Shown piece after piece: positions 32,480 to 45,348 of a stretch of 64,000 bases of DNA. This DNA is from Heterodera schachtii (taxonomy: Eukaryota > Nematoda > Chromadorea > Rhabditida > Heteroderidae), in contig SIJG01000057.1 of assembly GCA_023374025.1 (NCBI GenBank), forward strand, positions 495,046-559,045, given 5' to 3'. Under the pieces are notes generated by a model, which was given only the letters and a program-made list of their open reading frames with translations, was not told the DNA's origin and did no database searches. Each line of letters starts with the position of its first letter. Position 1 is the first letter of the stretch. The translations under genes and the position numbers were made by a program.

Positions 32480-33073
32480 ATGGCAGTCTCGGTGTTGCTT
32501 AAAGCCATGATAATTGCTGTTTTAATATGCTATGTGATTAGTAATGACAAAGAAAAGGATAAAGCCCATACGAGCATTGATAACCGTAATGCTCATAAGT
32601 CGGATATGTGTTCTGATAAATCTGATCTTCAACCTGAGGATGATCAAGTTAATCAACAACATCTTAATGCTAATCGTGATAGTAAGCAATTCGATCATAA
32701 TCATAATAATGGTACTAATGCCAATTGTGATGCTAACCAACGTGATCAACACCATATTAATGGAGTTGATGGTGATTCTGATGATAATCAGCTTGATCAG
32801 CTTCATGTAAAAGATCAACTCGTTCAATTACATGCAAATGGGAACAATGATCAACCCGAAAATGACAATCTTGATGATAACAATAACAGTGATAAGTCAA
32901 AAATAGTTGATCTTGACGATGAATTTTGGGATCAGTTGCCTGAGATCACCAAATTACCAGAATTAAATGGCGTAGAGTTTGTTGGGAATCATATAAAATA
33001 CACCAATCAACCAAAAAAGGACGCGCATAAAGGCAACAATTTTTATATTAGAGAATTTCCAATAATTATTTAA
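32480..33073 (+). CDS. Secreted Asn/Asp/His/Gln-rich protein, 197 aa
   Basis: The ATG at 32480 is preferred because it directly starts a signal peptide (MAVSVLLKAMIIAVLICYVI). The open frame upstream has no ATG and lies outside a likely TTACAG acceptor. Residues about 22-150 are low-complexity, rich in D, N, H and Q, with repeated DQ, QLDQLH and DNQ units. The C-terminal 50 residues are less biased (DEFWDQLPEITKLPELNGVE). There is no HTH. The composition and DQ motif recall the linkers of the secreted HTH proteins. No known domain is seen. It could be a linker-only relative of that family. Confidence 0.62.
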   Translation: MAVSVLLKAMIIAVLICYVISNDKEKDKAHTSIDNRNAHKSDMCSDKSDLQPEDDQVNQQHLNANRDSKQFDHNHNNGTNANCDANQRDQHHINGVDGDSDDNQLDQLHVKDQLVQLHANGNNDQPENDNLDDNNNSDKSKIVDLDDEFWDQLPEITKLPELNGVEFVGNHIKYTNQPKKDAHKGNNFYIREFPIII

Positions 33074-36000
33074 GTTTAGGTAAAGATGGACGAAACAAAG
33101 AAGCAACAATTTGACATTGAAGAGGCAAGAAAATAGCGGATTAAATGCAATCCAATGAAAAGATTATTGGGGCTTTAGGATTTGAACTGGATAACTAAAT
33201 CTACACAATCGTTTCTATATTTTCCTGAGCTAGCCTTTGTAAAAGTGATGAAATATCATTTTTATATTCATGCATAAAATACTTTTGTTTTCAAAAACCA
33301 CAAATATTTTTTATAAAATGGCCTATTTTGACAATTTTTTTTTTGTCATTTTTCGTCATGCACAATTTAAACACTTGGGAATTTTTCACACAAAATTTTA
33401 TAGGTTTTTTAGCAATATAAATTCGGGCTCATTAATAATATTATTAAATTTGGCAAAATACAATTTATCGTTCTTGTTTCTTAACATGACACTTCAAAAC
33501 ACAAAATTAAGAAAATGTAAATAAACTTGACGAGAAATAAGTTTGCTATGCCGGGAAATTTGATTCAAATATCGAAATATCGCAAAAAAACTGAGTCAAA
33601 CAATTAAATTTTAGACAAACAAAAATTCATTTTATTATTCTCAATGGGACTCAAAAAAATAAAAAAGAAAAAATTTTGCTTGGATAAACAAATCCTAACG
33701 CAGGTGATTTTATGTATAAAAAGAGAAATTCTATCATAATCATATAATAAATTCTTCTCATTGAATTCAATGTGAAGGTAAAACGCAGACCCAAATTTTT
33801 TATTTTAACTGTTTTTAAAAGTTCCTTTGCGACTTTTTCATCAGTTTTTTTCGAATTTTAACTTTAAAAAATGTATAAGAAAATTTAATCGTATTTGTTA
33901 AAAGGTTTTCTTAACATACATAGATCATTCTTGCCTATTAAAATTAAAAGATGTGCAAAAGCAAAAAAATTAAAAAATGGCAAAAGATGGCGCGGGTCTC
34001 ATAAACTTGGTAAATTTATATTAATTGAATGCCTTTTGAACACATGTTAAAGCATTGGACTTTTTCAGTATTTTCTTACGGCTACTTTTCTCATGTTTGT
34101 CATTCTCCGTTCTCTCCCTCAAAAATGGAATTTAAAAAAATATCCTTTGTTTCTCTCAAAGTCTTAAATGACAAGGTTTATGTTTCTTTAAATATATTCA
34201 ATTTTAAACAGTTCAATTAACTTTAATTGCTTTTTAGAAAAATTTATAAGATTGATAATTTCTATTAAAATACCAAAAATTGTGGGAGTAGCGATGAGTT
34301 GGGCAGTGAAAGCATGTATTTTTTATTTGTATATATTTTTTCAAAAAATTAAATATTTTTAGGTTTTACTTTTTATCGTGATGACATTGTTGCACAGCAG
34401 CCTGATTCTAATCCAATAAGTCAAAATGTGGTGTCACGAAAAAAGAGTTGAACATCGGCACTTGGGGTTGTCACGGCAATGGCACGCTTCCGAAACATGC
34501 CAAGAGTCATTTTTATTTAAAAAAATCTCTGCATTTTCCAAACGAAATAGGATAAAATTGAAATTTTTTTAGACATGAAATTGGCCCCACATTGGGATTG
34601 ATCAATTTTAAAACTAATTTTACGGTGAATATTCATACTGTAATAGAACAAATTCAATAGGAAATGAAAATTTCTATTAAAATATAAAATTAATAACATT
34701 TAAAAATAAAAAATATTATTTTCTAAAAAATTAAAAAAATGGATAAAAATTTGGCAACATTTACATTATGTTAAGACTGTTAAAATATATTAAAATTGTT
34801 TAAACGAATCTTTCCCAAAGCTATGCGGAAGTTGTCGTAACTGAAAAAAATAATTAACATTATCCATTAATTGTGTGCAATCGCTTTTGCGGTATATGGT
34901 CGTACTTTACTAATATGCGTTTGCCAGCTGGGCCAGCCTCATTGTGCATGGGAAAATAAAATTACTTAAATTAAAACAAAGAAAGGTTTTGTTTTATTTT
35001 AACTAATTTTTTAATGAACAATTTAATAATTCATTCTCAGCTACGACTATGGACAATGCAGAAAAATTCAGTTCGATTCCCTGGAATTTTTACAATTTTT
35101 GCCAACAAATTGGTTATTTTTAGTCCAAATGCTAAGAAATCGCATAAAAAAGATAAATTTTCCCTTGTGATGATGATTTTAAAAGCATTAGTGAATATTT
35201 TTAATGTCGAAGCAAAAAAAAAAAGCTTGCCGTTTTCTGATGGGAATGGATAAACACTGGAAGTCATCAACAAAATTAGCATTGCAAATATTTAAGGGAC
35301 AAACATTTGATTTGTCCATTTTCATCAACATTAGGTCGGATTATTTATTTTTTAATAAAAAATAATATTTTTATTTTTTTTTGTAAAATACTCTAAACCT
35401 TCGAACAAAAAATCGGCAGAATGCCCTCGAGGCAATAAAAAAAATTGAATTTTCTGCGCCTTTTCATTGTAAATATATTTTACACTTATATATGCTTTTA
35501 TTATTATTTTTTCTTCATGTTTTTATTTATCAATATTTTCTGTGTTTTAATTTAAAAATCCTATAAATTATTTTAAATAATAGCATTAGTAATTAAAAAA
35601 AAATTATTTGAAATTTATCTTTAATATCTATACAACTTTTTTCATAATTCAGCTTGCTTAAAAAATTAATTATTTCATCACGCACTCCTGCTAATCTTTC
35701 CGTGAAATATTAAAAAATTAAATTTGCGAATTGGCATTTTTAATCTCAAAGCCTATCTTTGAAAAGAATTATTATTATTTATTAATTTATAATTATGTCT
35801 GCCAAAAACTCTTATAACATACGTATCCACTGCTATTTTTGCCCCCCCCCCCTTTTTTTAAATTATTTTTTTGATTTCTTAATTAATAAATTTGCTAAAT
35901 TTGTAACTGAGAATTTGTGTGAACGGACCAAAAACATTGCCCCGAAAAGCGGGGCAGAAGAGAAGAAATTGGATATTCTTAAGCTGATGACTGACTGACT

Positions 36001-36399
36001 GAAAAATGATGGCCCGGCGGTTAATCTCCCCCCGAGAAAGGCCAATGAATGCATTTCATAGGCCACAAATTACACAATTTGACCTGCCTTATTTGTCCCT
36101 AGCCTTAATGTCATGACACTGAGAAATTTTTGCAACAAAAATAGAAATTTTGTAAGAATTTGCTGCAATAAATAATTGGAAAATTTTTGAGTTTTTTCAT
36201 TTGACAATTTCGAATGTTTTTTTTTATTTTGTATAATTCTTTTCTGTGCTATTCAAATATTAAAATATAAATTACATTTTATATCGATGACAATTCATTT
36301 TTATGGTCCTATCTATTAGCAAAGAAGTTTTATAATTTTAAATTTTTTTAGGTAAATTATTTATTTTCAAAATTTCAACAATCCATTCGCTAACAAATG
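33074..36399. other. Long AT-rich intergenic region
   Basis: There is no convincing gene. Weak candidates are a minus-strand ORF from 34950 with dibasic sites (AGPAGKR, PQKR) and a plus-strand pair near 34290-34420 reading like a signal peptide (VLLFIVMTLLHSSLILIQ). A plus ORF at 35795-35998 interrupted by a C run is a third. None has complete splice or start support. Confidence 0.3.
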
Positions 36400-36830
36400 A
36401 TGAAAAGCGCACGAAGACGTGCCAGCATAGGCCATCTGTCAACTTGGCACGTCGAATGGTGTCAGCCGACAACGGTACTGTTACAGTAGTCAGCCCAACT
36501 CGCGCAAGGCATCGGAGAAGTGCTGTAGTAAAACTGGTGACGGGGGCGGTCGAGGAACGTATGGTAGGGTCGGCAACTGTCCTCGGCATGTGCCATCGCA
36601 GACGGCAGCGACACTACCGCGATTGGCAGAGACATTCCCATTAGAAATTGTATCGGCCATCGGTTCGCTGCGCGGTACCGTCGCCGCTCGTGTGCCATGG
36701 GGATGCTGCAGCAGCAGAATCAGCGTCGTCCTGTTACTGCTCGGACCGGCTGTCGACTGCGTCAATACTCGCTGCAATCATTCCCATTTCAACCGCTGCA
36801 AAAGCATGCACAGCTACAACTCGTCGGGTT
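36400..36830 (-). other. GC-rich island, probable coding exon of unknown gene
   Basis: About 430 bp is far richer in GC than its surroundings and open in several frames. The most natural reading is minus strand, ending at about 36490. It is Ser/Thr/Pro-rich, with GTCRGQLPTLPYVPRPPPSP near its end. No domain, start or splice sites are certain. It could belong to a gene disrupted by the nearby retroelement and assembly gap. Confidence 0.3.
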
Positions 36831-37216
36831 TAAAAAAAAAAAATTTTTGGGCACAAAAAAATTTTGAAATTTTTGTTATTTGCATTTTTTAACGAACCAA
36901 AAAATCATTGCTTTTATTCACATTTATACGCTTTACTTAGAAGGACTGTGACCTAATTCTTTTTTTAAATTTATTTTTATTTAAATTAAATTAAATTAAT
37001 TATTAAAATAAGATGATAGAAAAATTTTCAAAATTCAGTGCTTATCTACTATATACATACAGTAAGCAATGTTACTTTACAGTCGACAACACAGTCGGGC
37101 ATTGTTATGCGAAAAACGATTGCCGGACCCATCAGTTTACAGCCAATCACCATCATGAAATTTAATAAGAATAAGGGGGCGGTGGGTGCTAATCCAAGTA
37201 TTTAAGCTTAAAAAAT

Positions 37217-37648
37217 NNNNNNNNNNNNNNNNNNNNNNNNNNNNNNNNNNNNNNNNNNNNNNNNNNNNNNNNNNNNNNNNNNNNNNNNNNNNNNNNNNNN
37301 NNNNNNNNNNNNNNNNNNNNNNNNNNNNNNNNNNNNNNNNNNNNNNNNNNNNNNNNNNNNNNNNNNNNNNNNNNNNNNNNNNNNNNNNNNNNNNNNNNNN
37401 NNNNNNNNNNNNNNNNNNNNNNNNNNNNNNNNNNNNNNNNNNNNNNNNNNNNNNNNNNNNNNNNNNNNNNNNNNNNNNNNNNNNNNNNNNNNNNNNNNNN
37501 NNNNNNNNNNNNNNNNNNNNNNNNNNNNNNNNNNNNNNNNNNNNNNNNNNNNNNNNNNNNNNNNNNNNNNNNNNNNNNNNNNNNNNNNNNNNNNNNNNNN
37601 NNNNNNNNNNNNNNNNNNNNNNNNNNNNNNNNNNNNNNNNNNNNNNNN
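37217..37648. other. Assembly gap (432 N)
   Basis: A run of N bases lies inside the gag-like retroelement. Translations across it are meaningless. Confidence 0.99.
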
Positions 37649-38349
37649 CAAAAAGCATTTTGGAATTTCCGGCGAATTTTCCTTAATTTTTCCTGCTTCT
37701 ACCCTACATGACGACGGTGAATTGCGCTGTCGATTGAATGCCTTCGGTTTAGTCACAGCTTCCGTGTATATTCGTTGTGCCAGTTGTTGGTTAGACAACT
37801 TCAAATCGTTCGGTTTCTTCTCACCTTCTGAAATTTTTCGACAATCGGCGCCTTTTTTCACATAATTTTGATGTTGCGGCGATTTTTGTGAATTTTCATG
37901 CTGCAGCTGTTTTGGTGAACAGTTGAAATGCTTCCGCACAGAGGAAAGTCTACAATTGCGGGAGATGTGTCCCATTTTATTGCAGTTGTAGTAGATGACT
38001 CGGTTTGTCTTTGGCGCGAAAAATTTTTGTGGCGGAACTGTCGTTTTCTGCTTCAATTCTGGCCGGTGTACTTTTACAGCCGATTTTGTGACATTTTGTA
38101 CTGTTTCTGCTTGTACCGCAAGAGCAACAAAGCTGTCAAAGCTCATGCCTGGATGGCGGCTAATTCCAAACTGACCGAAATGTCCGGGTTTTCCATACCA
38201 CGAATTAGGTGTTTGATTCCAAAATCGTTGACAAAATTTGGCGGCAAACCTGGGTAAGCACATTCGACAATGCCGTAGTCCGCGAATTCATCCAAAGATT
38301 CGTCCGGCCGTCGCTTCAATCCGTCCCACAATTCATTGAAACCCCGCAA
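37649..38349 (-). pseudogene. Retrotransposon gag fragment with zinc knuckle
   Basis: The minus strand encodes a gypsy-like capsid segment (ELWDGLKRRPDESLDEFADY, AYPGLPPNFVNDFGIKHLIR). After a frame shift at about 38150 it continues through SFDSFVALAVQAETV to a CCHC-like knuckle, YNCNKMGHISRNC. A Lys/Asn/Gln-rich tail then runs into the gap. This is a different element from the one at 4.6-8.1 kb. The frame break suggests it is dead, and whatever pol it had is lost in or beyond the gap. Confidence 0.75.
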
Positions 38350-38352
38350 ATT

Positions 38353-38737
38353 GGGATTTACTTTTCCCGTTTTGTTAGTTTTTCGTCGGATTTACTTTAC
38401 CGAGCTTACAAAATGCGTGATTTGTTTCACGACTTTCCTTTTCCGATACTGCGACTTTGAAGTAGAGAAGGGATTTGCTTTTCCCGTTTTAGAAAAAAAA
38501 ATTCCACCTTGTTCGTCTGCACCTCGATTCGTTTTCCGGGTTTTTGTTCACCCCTTTTTCGTAGACAGTCCGTTGAAATTTGGGATTTGTTTCCCGTTTA
38601 CAAAAAAATGTCGCTGTGGCTCGTCTTTTCGTGGGATTTACTTTACCCGTTTACAAAAAATAGCTCGGCTCTTCTCTTGCTGGGAATTTGTTTTCCCTTT
38701 TTCTAGTTAAACACTTGTCACGGGAGTTACTTTTCCC
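38353..38737 (-). repeat. Array of nine short hairpins upstream of gag
   Basis: Starts near 38353, 38386, 38416, 38470, 38537, 38582, 38633, 38682 and 38722. On the plus strand each reads like GGGATTTGTTTTCCC or GGGATTTACTTTACCC. The flanks pair and the inner part is constant (ATTTRYTTT). Two copies change both flanks together: CGTGATTTGTTTCACG and TCGGATTTACTTTACCGA. Several are followed by GTTTACAAAAAA, giving a degenerate tandem unit of roughly 45-50 bp. The array lies in the putative leader of the gag fragment. Confidence 0.6.
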
Positions 38738-39090
38738 TTTTTCAATTCGAGGCCACGTCCAAATTGTCTTTGTCCACTGCTGATCACCGAGGCCAGGAGC
38801 GCCAAGTCGTAAAAAACAGAAATAGGATTTGTTGTCGGGGGCTTTAATAATGTTGTTGCAGCACACAGCAAAACAGACAACAGCCCAATGCAAACACAAT
38901 ACACAGCCCAATGCCGAAGACAATTATTTATTTCAAATTAAATAAGGCGACACAAATCAATAGGGAAACTGACGACAGCATAAACTGACAAACGAACATC
39001 ACACAAAATCACAAACAAAATTGACACTAAATTAATGAACAAAACGCCAAAATAATTTAAATCCTCAATAATATCACAATTGTTTTTAAG

Positions 39091-39454
39091 GTTTGCCAGT
39101 CTGCTGATTCGTTCAATCGTCGCACTTTTCGTGCCCTTTTTTGGATTATCACCGTGAATATCGGCGGATCTTTTATCACAACAATTGCTTGCTTTGTGCT
39201 ATCTCTCTCAATTGTTTCTCCAGTCACTACTTTTTTCTGCGGTTTAATTGCCGCAATTCCTTGGAACATTGCCTCAATATCAAACGGACCAATTTTATAT
39301 TTTACGAGGTATTTTCTTTAATAAAAAAATTAAATTTTTTATTTTTAGTACGGAATATCGACAGGCATTTGAAAAGGAATTTCCATTTGTGTTCAAACGA
39401 ACTCCCAACCAAAATCAAGTCGCACCTCAGCAAAATGGGCCTCCTATACGCTAA
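39091..39454 (+). CDS. Serpentine chemoreceptor-like GPCR, C-terminal exons
   Basis: Exons 39091-39308 and 39349-39454 join in frame and end at TAA. Two hydrophobic segments fit TM6 and TM7 (ALFWIITVNIGGSFITTIAC and FFCGLIAAIPWNIASISNGP). They are followed by the C-terminal signature LYFT-S-TEYRQAFEKEF, common in nematode serpentine receptors. A hydrophilic tail follows. Upstream exons were not found; the region to the left holds the retroelement and gap, so the gene is 5'-truncated here. The subfamily cannot be named safely. Confidence 0.6.
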
Positions 39455-41595
39455 TCTCACAATAAGAATAATTGACAGTTGCCAACCATAAATGAAATTT
39501 ATTCTCTATTTATAAATTTTGAATTTAATTAATAAAGTTTTTTGTATGTTTGTATGCTTTTATTTTATTATTTTTAATTTATTATTACACAGAAATAAAT
39601 TCACAATTACATAAGTAAAAGAAAAAACGCATGAACAATAAATGCATTGAAGCAATTGGACCGTCGTCGATGTCGCTACCGAAAACAAATATGTACAGTA
39701 AACGAATGGGAAGGACCAACATCAGCAGAAGGAGGACGATATTCTGAGAAATCATTTAAAATGTGCTAATGTTTGGTTATTCATTTTTCAAAATATACGT
39801 TTTTTGCATTTTTTTTTTTCCAAAAAGAAATTTAAAAATTTAATTATTGAACGAATTGACAAGTTTAAAAGAATGTTTAAAAAAAAGAAAACAGAAATAA
39901 TTTATCATAGATTGGGCATCGGGGAAAAAATTCATTAAATGGAAAAAGGATTTGCAATTGAAACGAAAAAATAATAATTTATTAATTTAAATTTTTCTAT
40001 TTTTAAAAGGAAAGCGTATTTAAATGAAGGAAAAAAACAGCCAAAATGAATGTTTATTATAAAATGAAGAAAGAAAATCCTTCTTTAAGTGACAAAGAAA
40101 AAATTGCTGAATTCTTGAAAATCGGAGGACCACTTTAAATAAAAACGAATTATTTATATTAAATGGTTCAGCCAGTTTAGAAAAAAGAAAATTTAAAAGA
40201 AAGATGACCATAAAAAACGAAAATTTTATGAATTCAAATTTTATATTTATTTTTATAATCGGTTCGTCAGGCAAAGTTTTTTCAATTATTTGTGTGAATT
40301 TAATTGTAAAATTTTGGCCAAGTGCAAACAAGGAAAAACTGAAGAAAAGCTGGGATTATCCTTCAAAATTCATCCTTTTTTTTCTTAAAATCTATTTTCT
40401 ATTTTATTCATTTTTAAATATCTCATCAAAAACCATCCGCGAGGGATTGAAGAAATTTTCTATTTTGTAACATTCTCTCATTAAAAGTCCCAATTTTTTT
40501 CGCCCAAAGGACTGTTAGCAAATCAGGCACAAGTGGCATTTCTTCGCACGAATAAAAATGGGAGAAGTACAATCAAATTATTTCGGGGAGCACTTCTGTC
40601 TCTGATGAGTGTCCTTACCAAGAATGTTGGCAGCATAAAATTTTGCCAACTAATTTCGCCAATTTGTCGAAAATTAATTTTTAGCTGATACCGAATGCCG
40701 AACAGAAAGAAAACGTTTCATAGAAATAATGCGACAGCATTATTTTATTAGAACATTGAACAAATTTATGAAAAATGTTATTTAAGAGTAAAGCCTCATT
40801 TAAAAATATTTACATTGGAAAAGCATAAAAACGAACAAATGAGCAAAAAAATATATTAAATTCTCTCATTTTTGGTTTTGTAATTTAATTTCATGCTCTC
40901 AAAAATTGCTTTCTTCCGTTGGCATTTTCGTCTCCGCCGCTATCAAATTTTTATTTTTAATCCCTCATTTTGATTACGAAATTAGAATTTTAGTATATTA
41001 GGAATTTATTTCTTTAACAAATTTATTCATTTTTTTTCAAAATTTTCCAGGCGGCATTTATCTAGGCTGGGTTAAGGATCACTTTCCATAAATATTTCAA
41101 ATATTTTTTGTTTCCAAAATCTGTTATTAAATGGGGCTAAACGGACAATTTTTCGTTGTTTTAACTTAATTAAGCCAAAATTTCAAAAAACTAAGTTTAA
41201 GACTATTTAACAATATTTCAAAGTTTATTTAAAATATTTAAAATTTTTTAATAATATTTAGGAATTTGAAAAAGCATTGGAGATGAAGCATTCGAATTGC
41301 TTATGTAAACATTGACACAACATATGATGCCAATCCAATTAGTTGATGGGTATTATTCATTAATCTGATACGGAATTTTTTTTCCTTTCCACTTTGTTCT
41401 CCCTTTACCAAATGATTTTTTAAATAAAAATTTTCATTTCAAAGGCTTATATTTGTTTATACAAAAATAAATACCATTAAATGTCAACAATTTTGTGGCA
41501 AATAAATTGCATAATTAATTAAATATTTTCATTAGTAATATTTTCACGCTAAATTTGTCAAAAATTGTATTGGACAGTTCATGATTTTGTTGTAC
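39455..41595. other. AT-rich intergenic region
   Basis: No supported gene. A plus-strand stretch near 40061-40135 (MKKENPSLSDKEKIAEFLKI) looks vaguely like the start of an HTH module but stops at once. Nothing else is recognised. Confidence 0.3.
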
Positions 41596-42744
41596 TCATT
41601 TCTGATCACCACACGTCCATTGCTTTCCAAAGAATTTGGTTGAACGAAGACAATCTTTAATTAAACAATTTGTTTTAATTATGTTATTATTTTAATGAAA
41701 TATAAAATTTCTATTTTTTTAAGATGCCATCTCGGTTTTCTTGGGTCGAAAAATTTTTGTTCAATAACAGAAAACGAGAAATGGAATTTTTCAATTTTTT
41801 AATAGTATTTAAAGAAGAGATAACATTTTTCACTATTTGCGAAAACCTGGAAAATTATTAATTTTCATAATTTCAAAATAATACTTTTTAAAATTTAAAG
41901 GTATACCAAATAAAATGATTTCGACCTGGTCACGGTACAATCGTATTTTCTGGTCCACCAAATTGCAATTGCGCACCAAACGCATTGGCCTTTCTTCAGG
42001 CCGATAAGGTGCTACGCATGTGCTCGGGAATGTGACCATCCGTTCCATGTAATCATTCAGCTAAATAATTTTTTATTTACAATGCTATTTAAAAATAATA
42101 ATTTGATAATTTAAAAGTAAATATTTTTTCTTTTTTAATTTAAGAAAATAATAAAAAAAAAGGAAGAAAGAAATGAAAGTATTTATAATTTAGTTTAAGA
42201 TTAAAAAAAACACAAAAAATCAAATAATTATGTATGTTTTTTTAAATTTATAATTTGTTTTCAATTTTCGAGACTACTCATAAAATGAGCCTTTCAAGAA
42301 TTATTAAGAAATCCTAAAATTTTTAAGTTTTTCCACCTTGAACCCATGCTTCCAATCCTTGTCCCCGTTGTCCACCACCACCAAACGTTCGCCCGGGCGC
42401 AGTGCGCAGTCAGCGCCGATGTATTCATGAGTAACAATGTGCATCAGTTCGCAAACATCTATTTTTTAAAATAATTTTACAAAAAATTCGAAATTTACCC
42501 AACGAAGTCGACGTTTTGGCACATCGCGGCTGTGCCGACGAGCGCTGGCGCTGAAGCGGCACGGACGAAATTCGTCGCGGCTGACAGCGCGGCGAAATCA
42601 GTACGGCCGATGATTGTTGGTGCCGAAGCAAATTGGGCGACAGCGACAAATTGCGCAGTTCTTCGTCAATTGAACAATGCTGCTGATCATCGTTGTTAAG
42701 GACGTAGTCTCCGTCACTGGTCAATGATCGGATTGATTTGATCG
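41596..42744 (-). CDS. SH3-like domain protein, 3' exons
   Basis: Four minus-strand exons join in frame: 42744-42499, 42458-42337, 42060-41907 and 41654-41596 (stop TGA). The first is Ser/Arg/Gln-rich (SIDEELRNLSLSPNLLRHQQ). The second resembles an SH3 domain (HEYIGADCALRPGERLVVVD, then KDWKHGF). The third has RPMRLVRNCNLVDQKIRLYR. GC content and codon use are those of a conserved gene rather than local AT-rich DNA. The family could be a cytoskeletal or signalling adaptor, possibly RhoGEF-like, but I cannot name it. The 5' exons lie to the right or are missing; the first exon here begins at an acceptor. Confidence 0.6.
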
Positions 42745-43201
42745 CTAAGAGGAAAAATATTTTTAATTTTCAATTTATTATATCGATTCGGTTTTTCATA
42801 AATTTCAAGGAATTGTGTTTGTTAGAAGCAGTCCAGCTTCCGTTTGAAAAATTCAGTCTGAGCCAATTTTCCGGGCCATAACTTTTTTTTTGTTTTTAAA
42901 AATGTGCCATTACAGTCTTGGCACATTGTCCGAGGGCCTACTTTATAATAATTTTTTCAACTGACCATGTTTTAATTAAAGTTATCAAAAATAATTACCT
43001 AGAGCCTGTTTTTCTTATTTACCGAAACTAAGAAGCTCTATCAATTAATGTTGATTTACATTACGGTGGTAAAATACTTAAAATAAAATAAAACTTGCCT
43101 TCGTGTGAATTTATGTTATTTCTCCCATTCATTATTGACGCAATTTTATGATAATCAATTGACATGATAAAGAAAAATTTTACGACACTTAATGGTAAAA
43201 T

Positions 43202-45348
43202 GAGATAAAAATAAATTATTTTGTTTCTAACTAAACAATTTCGTATAATTCTATTATATAAACTAGAATAAAAAAATAAATTATTTTGTTTCTAACTAAA
43301 CAATTTCGTATAATTCTATTATATAAACTAGAATAAAAAAATAAATTATTTTGTTTCTAACTAAACAATTTCGTATAATTCTATTATATAAACTAGAATA
43401 AAAAATAAATTATTTTGTTTCTAACTAAACAATTTCGCATAATTCTATTATATAAACTAGAATAAAAAAATAAATTATTTTGTTTCTAACTAAACAATTT
43501 CGTATAATTCTATTATATAAACTAGAATAAAAAAATAAATTATTTTGTTTCTAACTAAACAATTTCGTATAATTCTATTATATAAACTAGAATAAAAAAA
43601 TAAATTATTTTGTTTCTAACTAAACAATTTCGTATAATTCTATTATATAAACTAGAATAAAAAAATAAATTATTTTGTTTCTAACTAAACAATTTCGTAT
43701 AATTCTATTATATAAACTAGAATAAAAAAATAAATTATTTTGTTTCTAACTAAACAATTTCGCATAATTCTATTATATAAACTAGAATAAAAAATAAATT
43801 ATTTTGTTTCTAACTAAACAATTTCGTATAATTCTATTATATAAACTAGAATAAAAAAATAAATTATTTTGTTTCTAACTAAACAATTTCGTATAATTCT
43901 ATTATATAAACTAGAATAAAAAAACAAATTATTTTGTTTCTAACTAAACAATTTCGTATAATTCTATTATATAAACTAGAATAAAAAAATAAATTATTTT
44001 GTTTCTAACTAAACAATTTCGTATAATTCTATTATATAAACTAGAATAAAAAAATAAATTATTTTGTTTCTAACTAAACAATTTCGTATAATTCTATTAT
44101 ATAAACTAGAATAAAAAAATAAATTATTTTGTTTCTAACTAAACAATTTCGTATAATTCTATTATATAAACTAGAATAAAAAAATAAATTATTTTGTTTC
44201 TAACTAAACAATTTCGTATAATTCTATTATATAAACTAGAATAAAAAAATAAATTATTTTGTTTCTAACTAAACAATTTCGTATAATTCTATTATATAAA
44301 CTAGAATAAAAAAATAAATTATTTTGTTTCTAACTAAACAATTTCGCATAATTCTATTATATAAACTAGAATAAAAAAATAAATTATTTTGTTTCTAACT
44401 AAACAATTTCGTATAATTCTATTATATAAACTAGAATAAAAAAATAAATTATTTTGTTTCTAACTAAACAATTTCGTATAATTCTATTATATAAACTAGA
44501 ATAAAAAAATAAATTATTTTGTTTCTAACTAAACAATTTCGCATAATTCTATTATATAAACTAGAATAAAAAAATAAATTATTTTGTTTCTAACTAAACA
44601 ATTTCGTATAATTCTATTATATAAACTAGAATAAAAAAATAAATTATTTTGTTTCTAACTAAACAATTTCGTATAATTCTATTATATAAACTAGAATAAA
44701 AAAATAAATTATTTTGTTTCTAACTAAACAATTTCGCATAATTCTATTATATAAACTAGAATAAAAAAATAAATTATTTTGTTTCTAACTAAACAATTTC
44801 GTATAATTCTATTATATAAACTAGAATAAAAAAATAAATTATTTTGTTTCTAACTAAACAATTTCGTATAATTCTATTATATAAACTAGAATAAAAAAAT
44901 AAATTATTTTGTTTCTAACTAAACAATTTCGTATAATTCTATTATATAAACTAGAATAAAAAAATAAATTATTTTGTTTCTAACTAAACAATTTCGTATA
45001 ATTCTATTATATAAACTAGAATAAAAAAATAAATTATTTTGTTTCTAACTAAACAATTTCGTATAATTCTATTATATAAACTAGAATAAAAAAATAAATT
45101 ATTTTGTTTCTAACTAAACAATTTCGCATAATTCTATTATATAAACTAGAATAAAAAATAAATTATTTTGTTTCTAACTAAACAATTTCGTATAATTCTA
45201 TTATATAAACTAGAATAAAAAAATAAATTATTTTGTTTCTAACTAAACAATTTCGTATAATTCTATTATATAAACTAGAATAAAAAAATAAATTATTTTG
45301 TTTCTAACTAAACAATTTCGTATAATTCTATTATATAAACTAGAATAA
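43202..45348. repeat. 65-bp satellite array, about 33 copies
   Basis: The unit starts ATAAATTATTTTGTTTCTAA and contains CTAAACAATTTCGTATAATT and CTATTATATAAACTAGAATA. Copies are almost identical. A C/T variant in the TTTCG[T/C]ATA segment marks six copies, and three units are 64 bp through loss of one A. Very low divergence points to recent amplification. It lies between A/T-rich spacers with no gene inside. Confidence 0.98.

Noticed and set aside
35037..35282. Overlapping plus and minus ORFs at 35.0-35.3 kb
   Set aside because: Neither has convincing composition, splice sites or a clean signal peptide. Mutual overlap and A/T-rich context suggest chance.
37137..37686. ORFs crossing the N run
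   Set aside because: They are translations of undetermined bases. Only the part left of residue X in the gag frame is real sequence.
39057..39269. Minus-strand ORF of 70 codons
   Set aside because: It is the antisense of the transmembrane exon of the chemoreceptor-like gene, which has matching splice sites and the TEYRQAF end.
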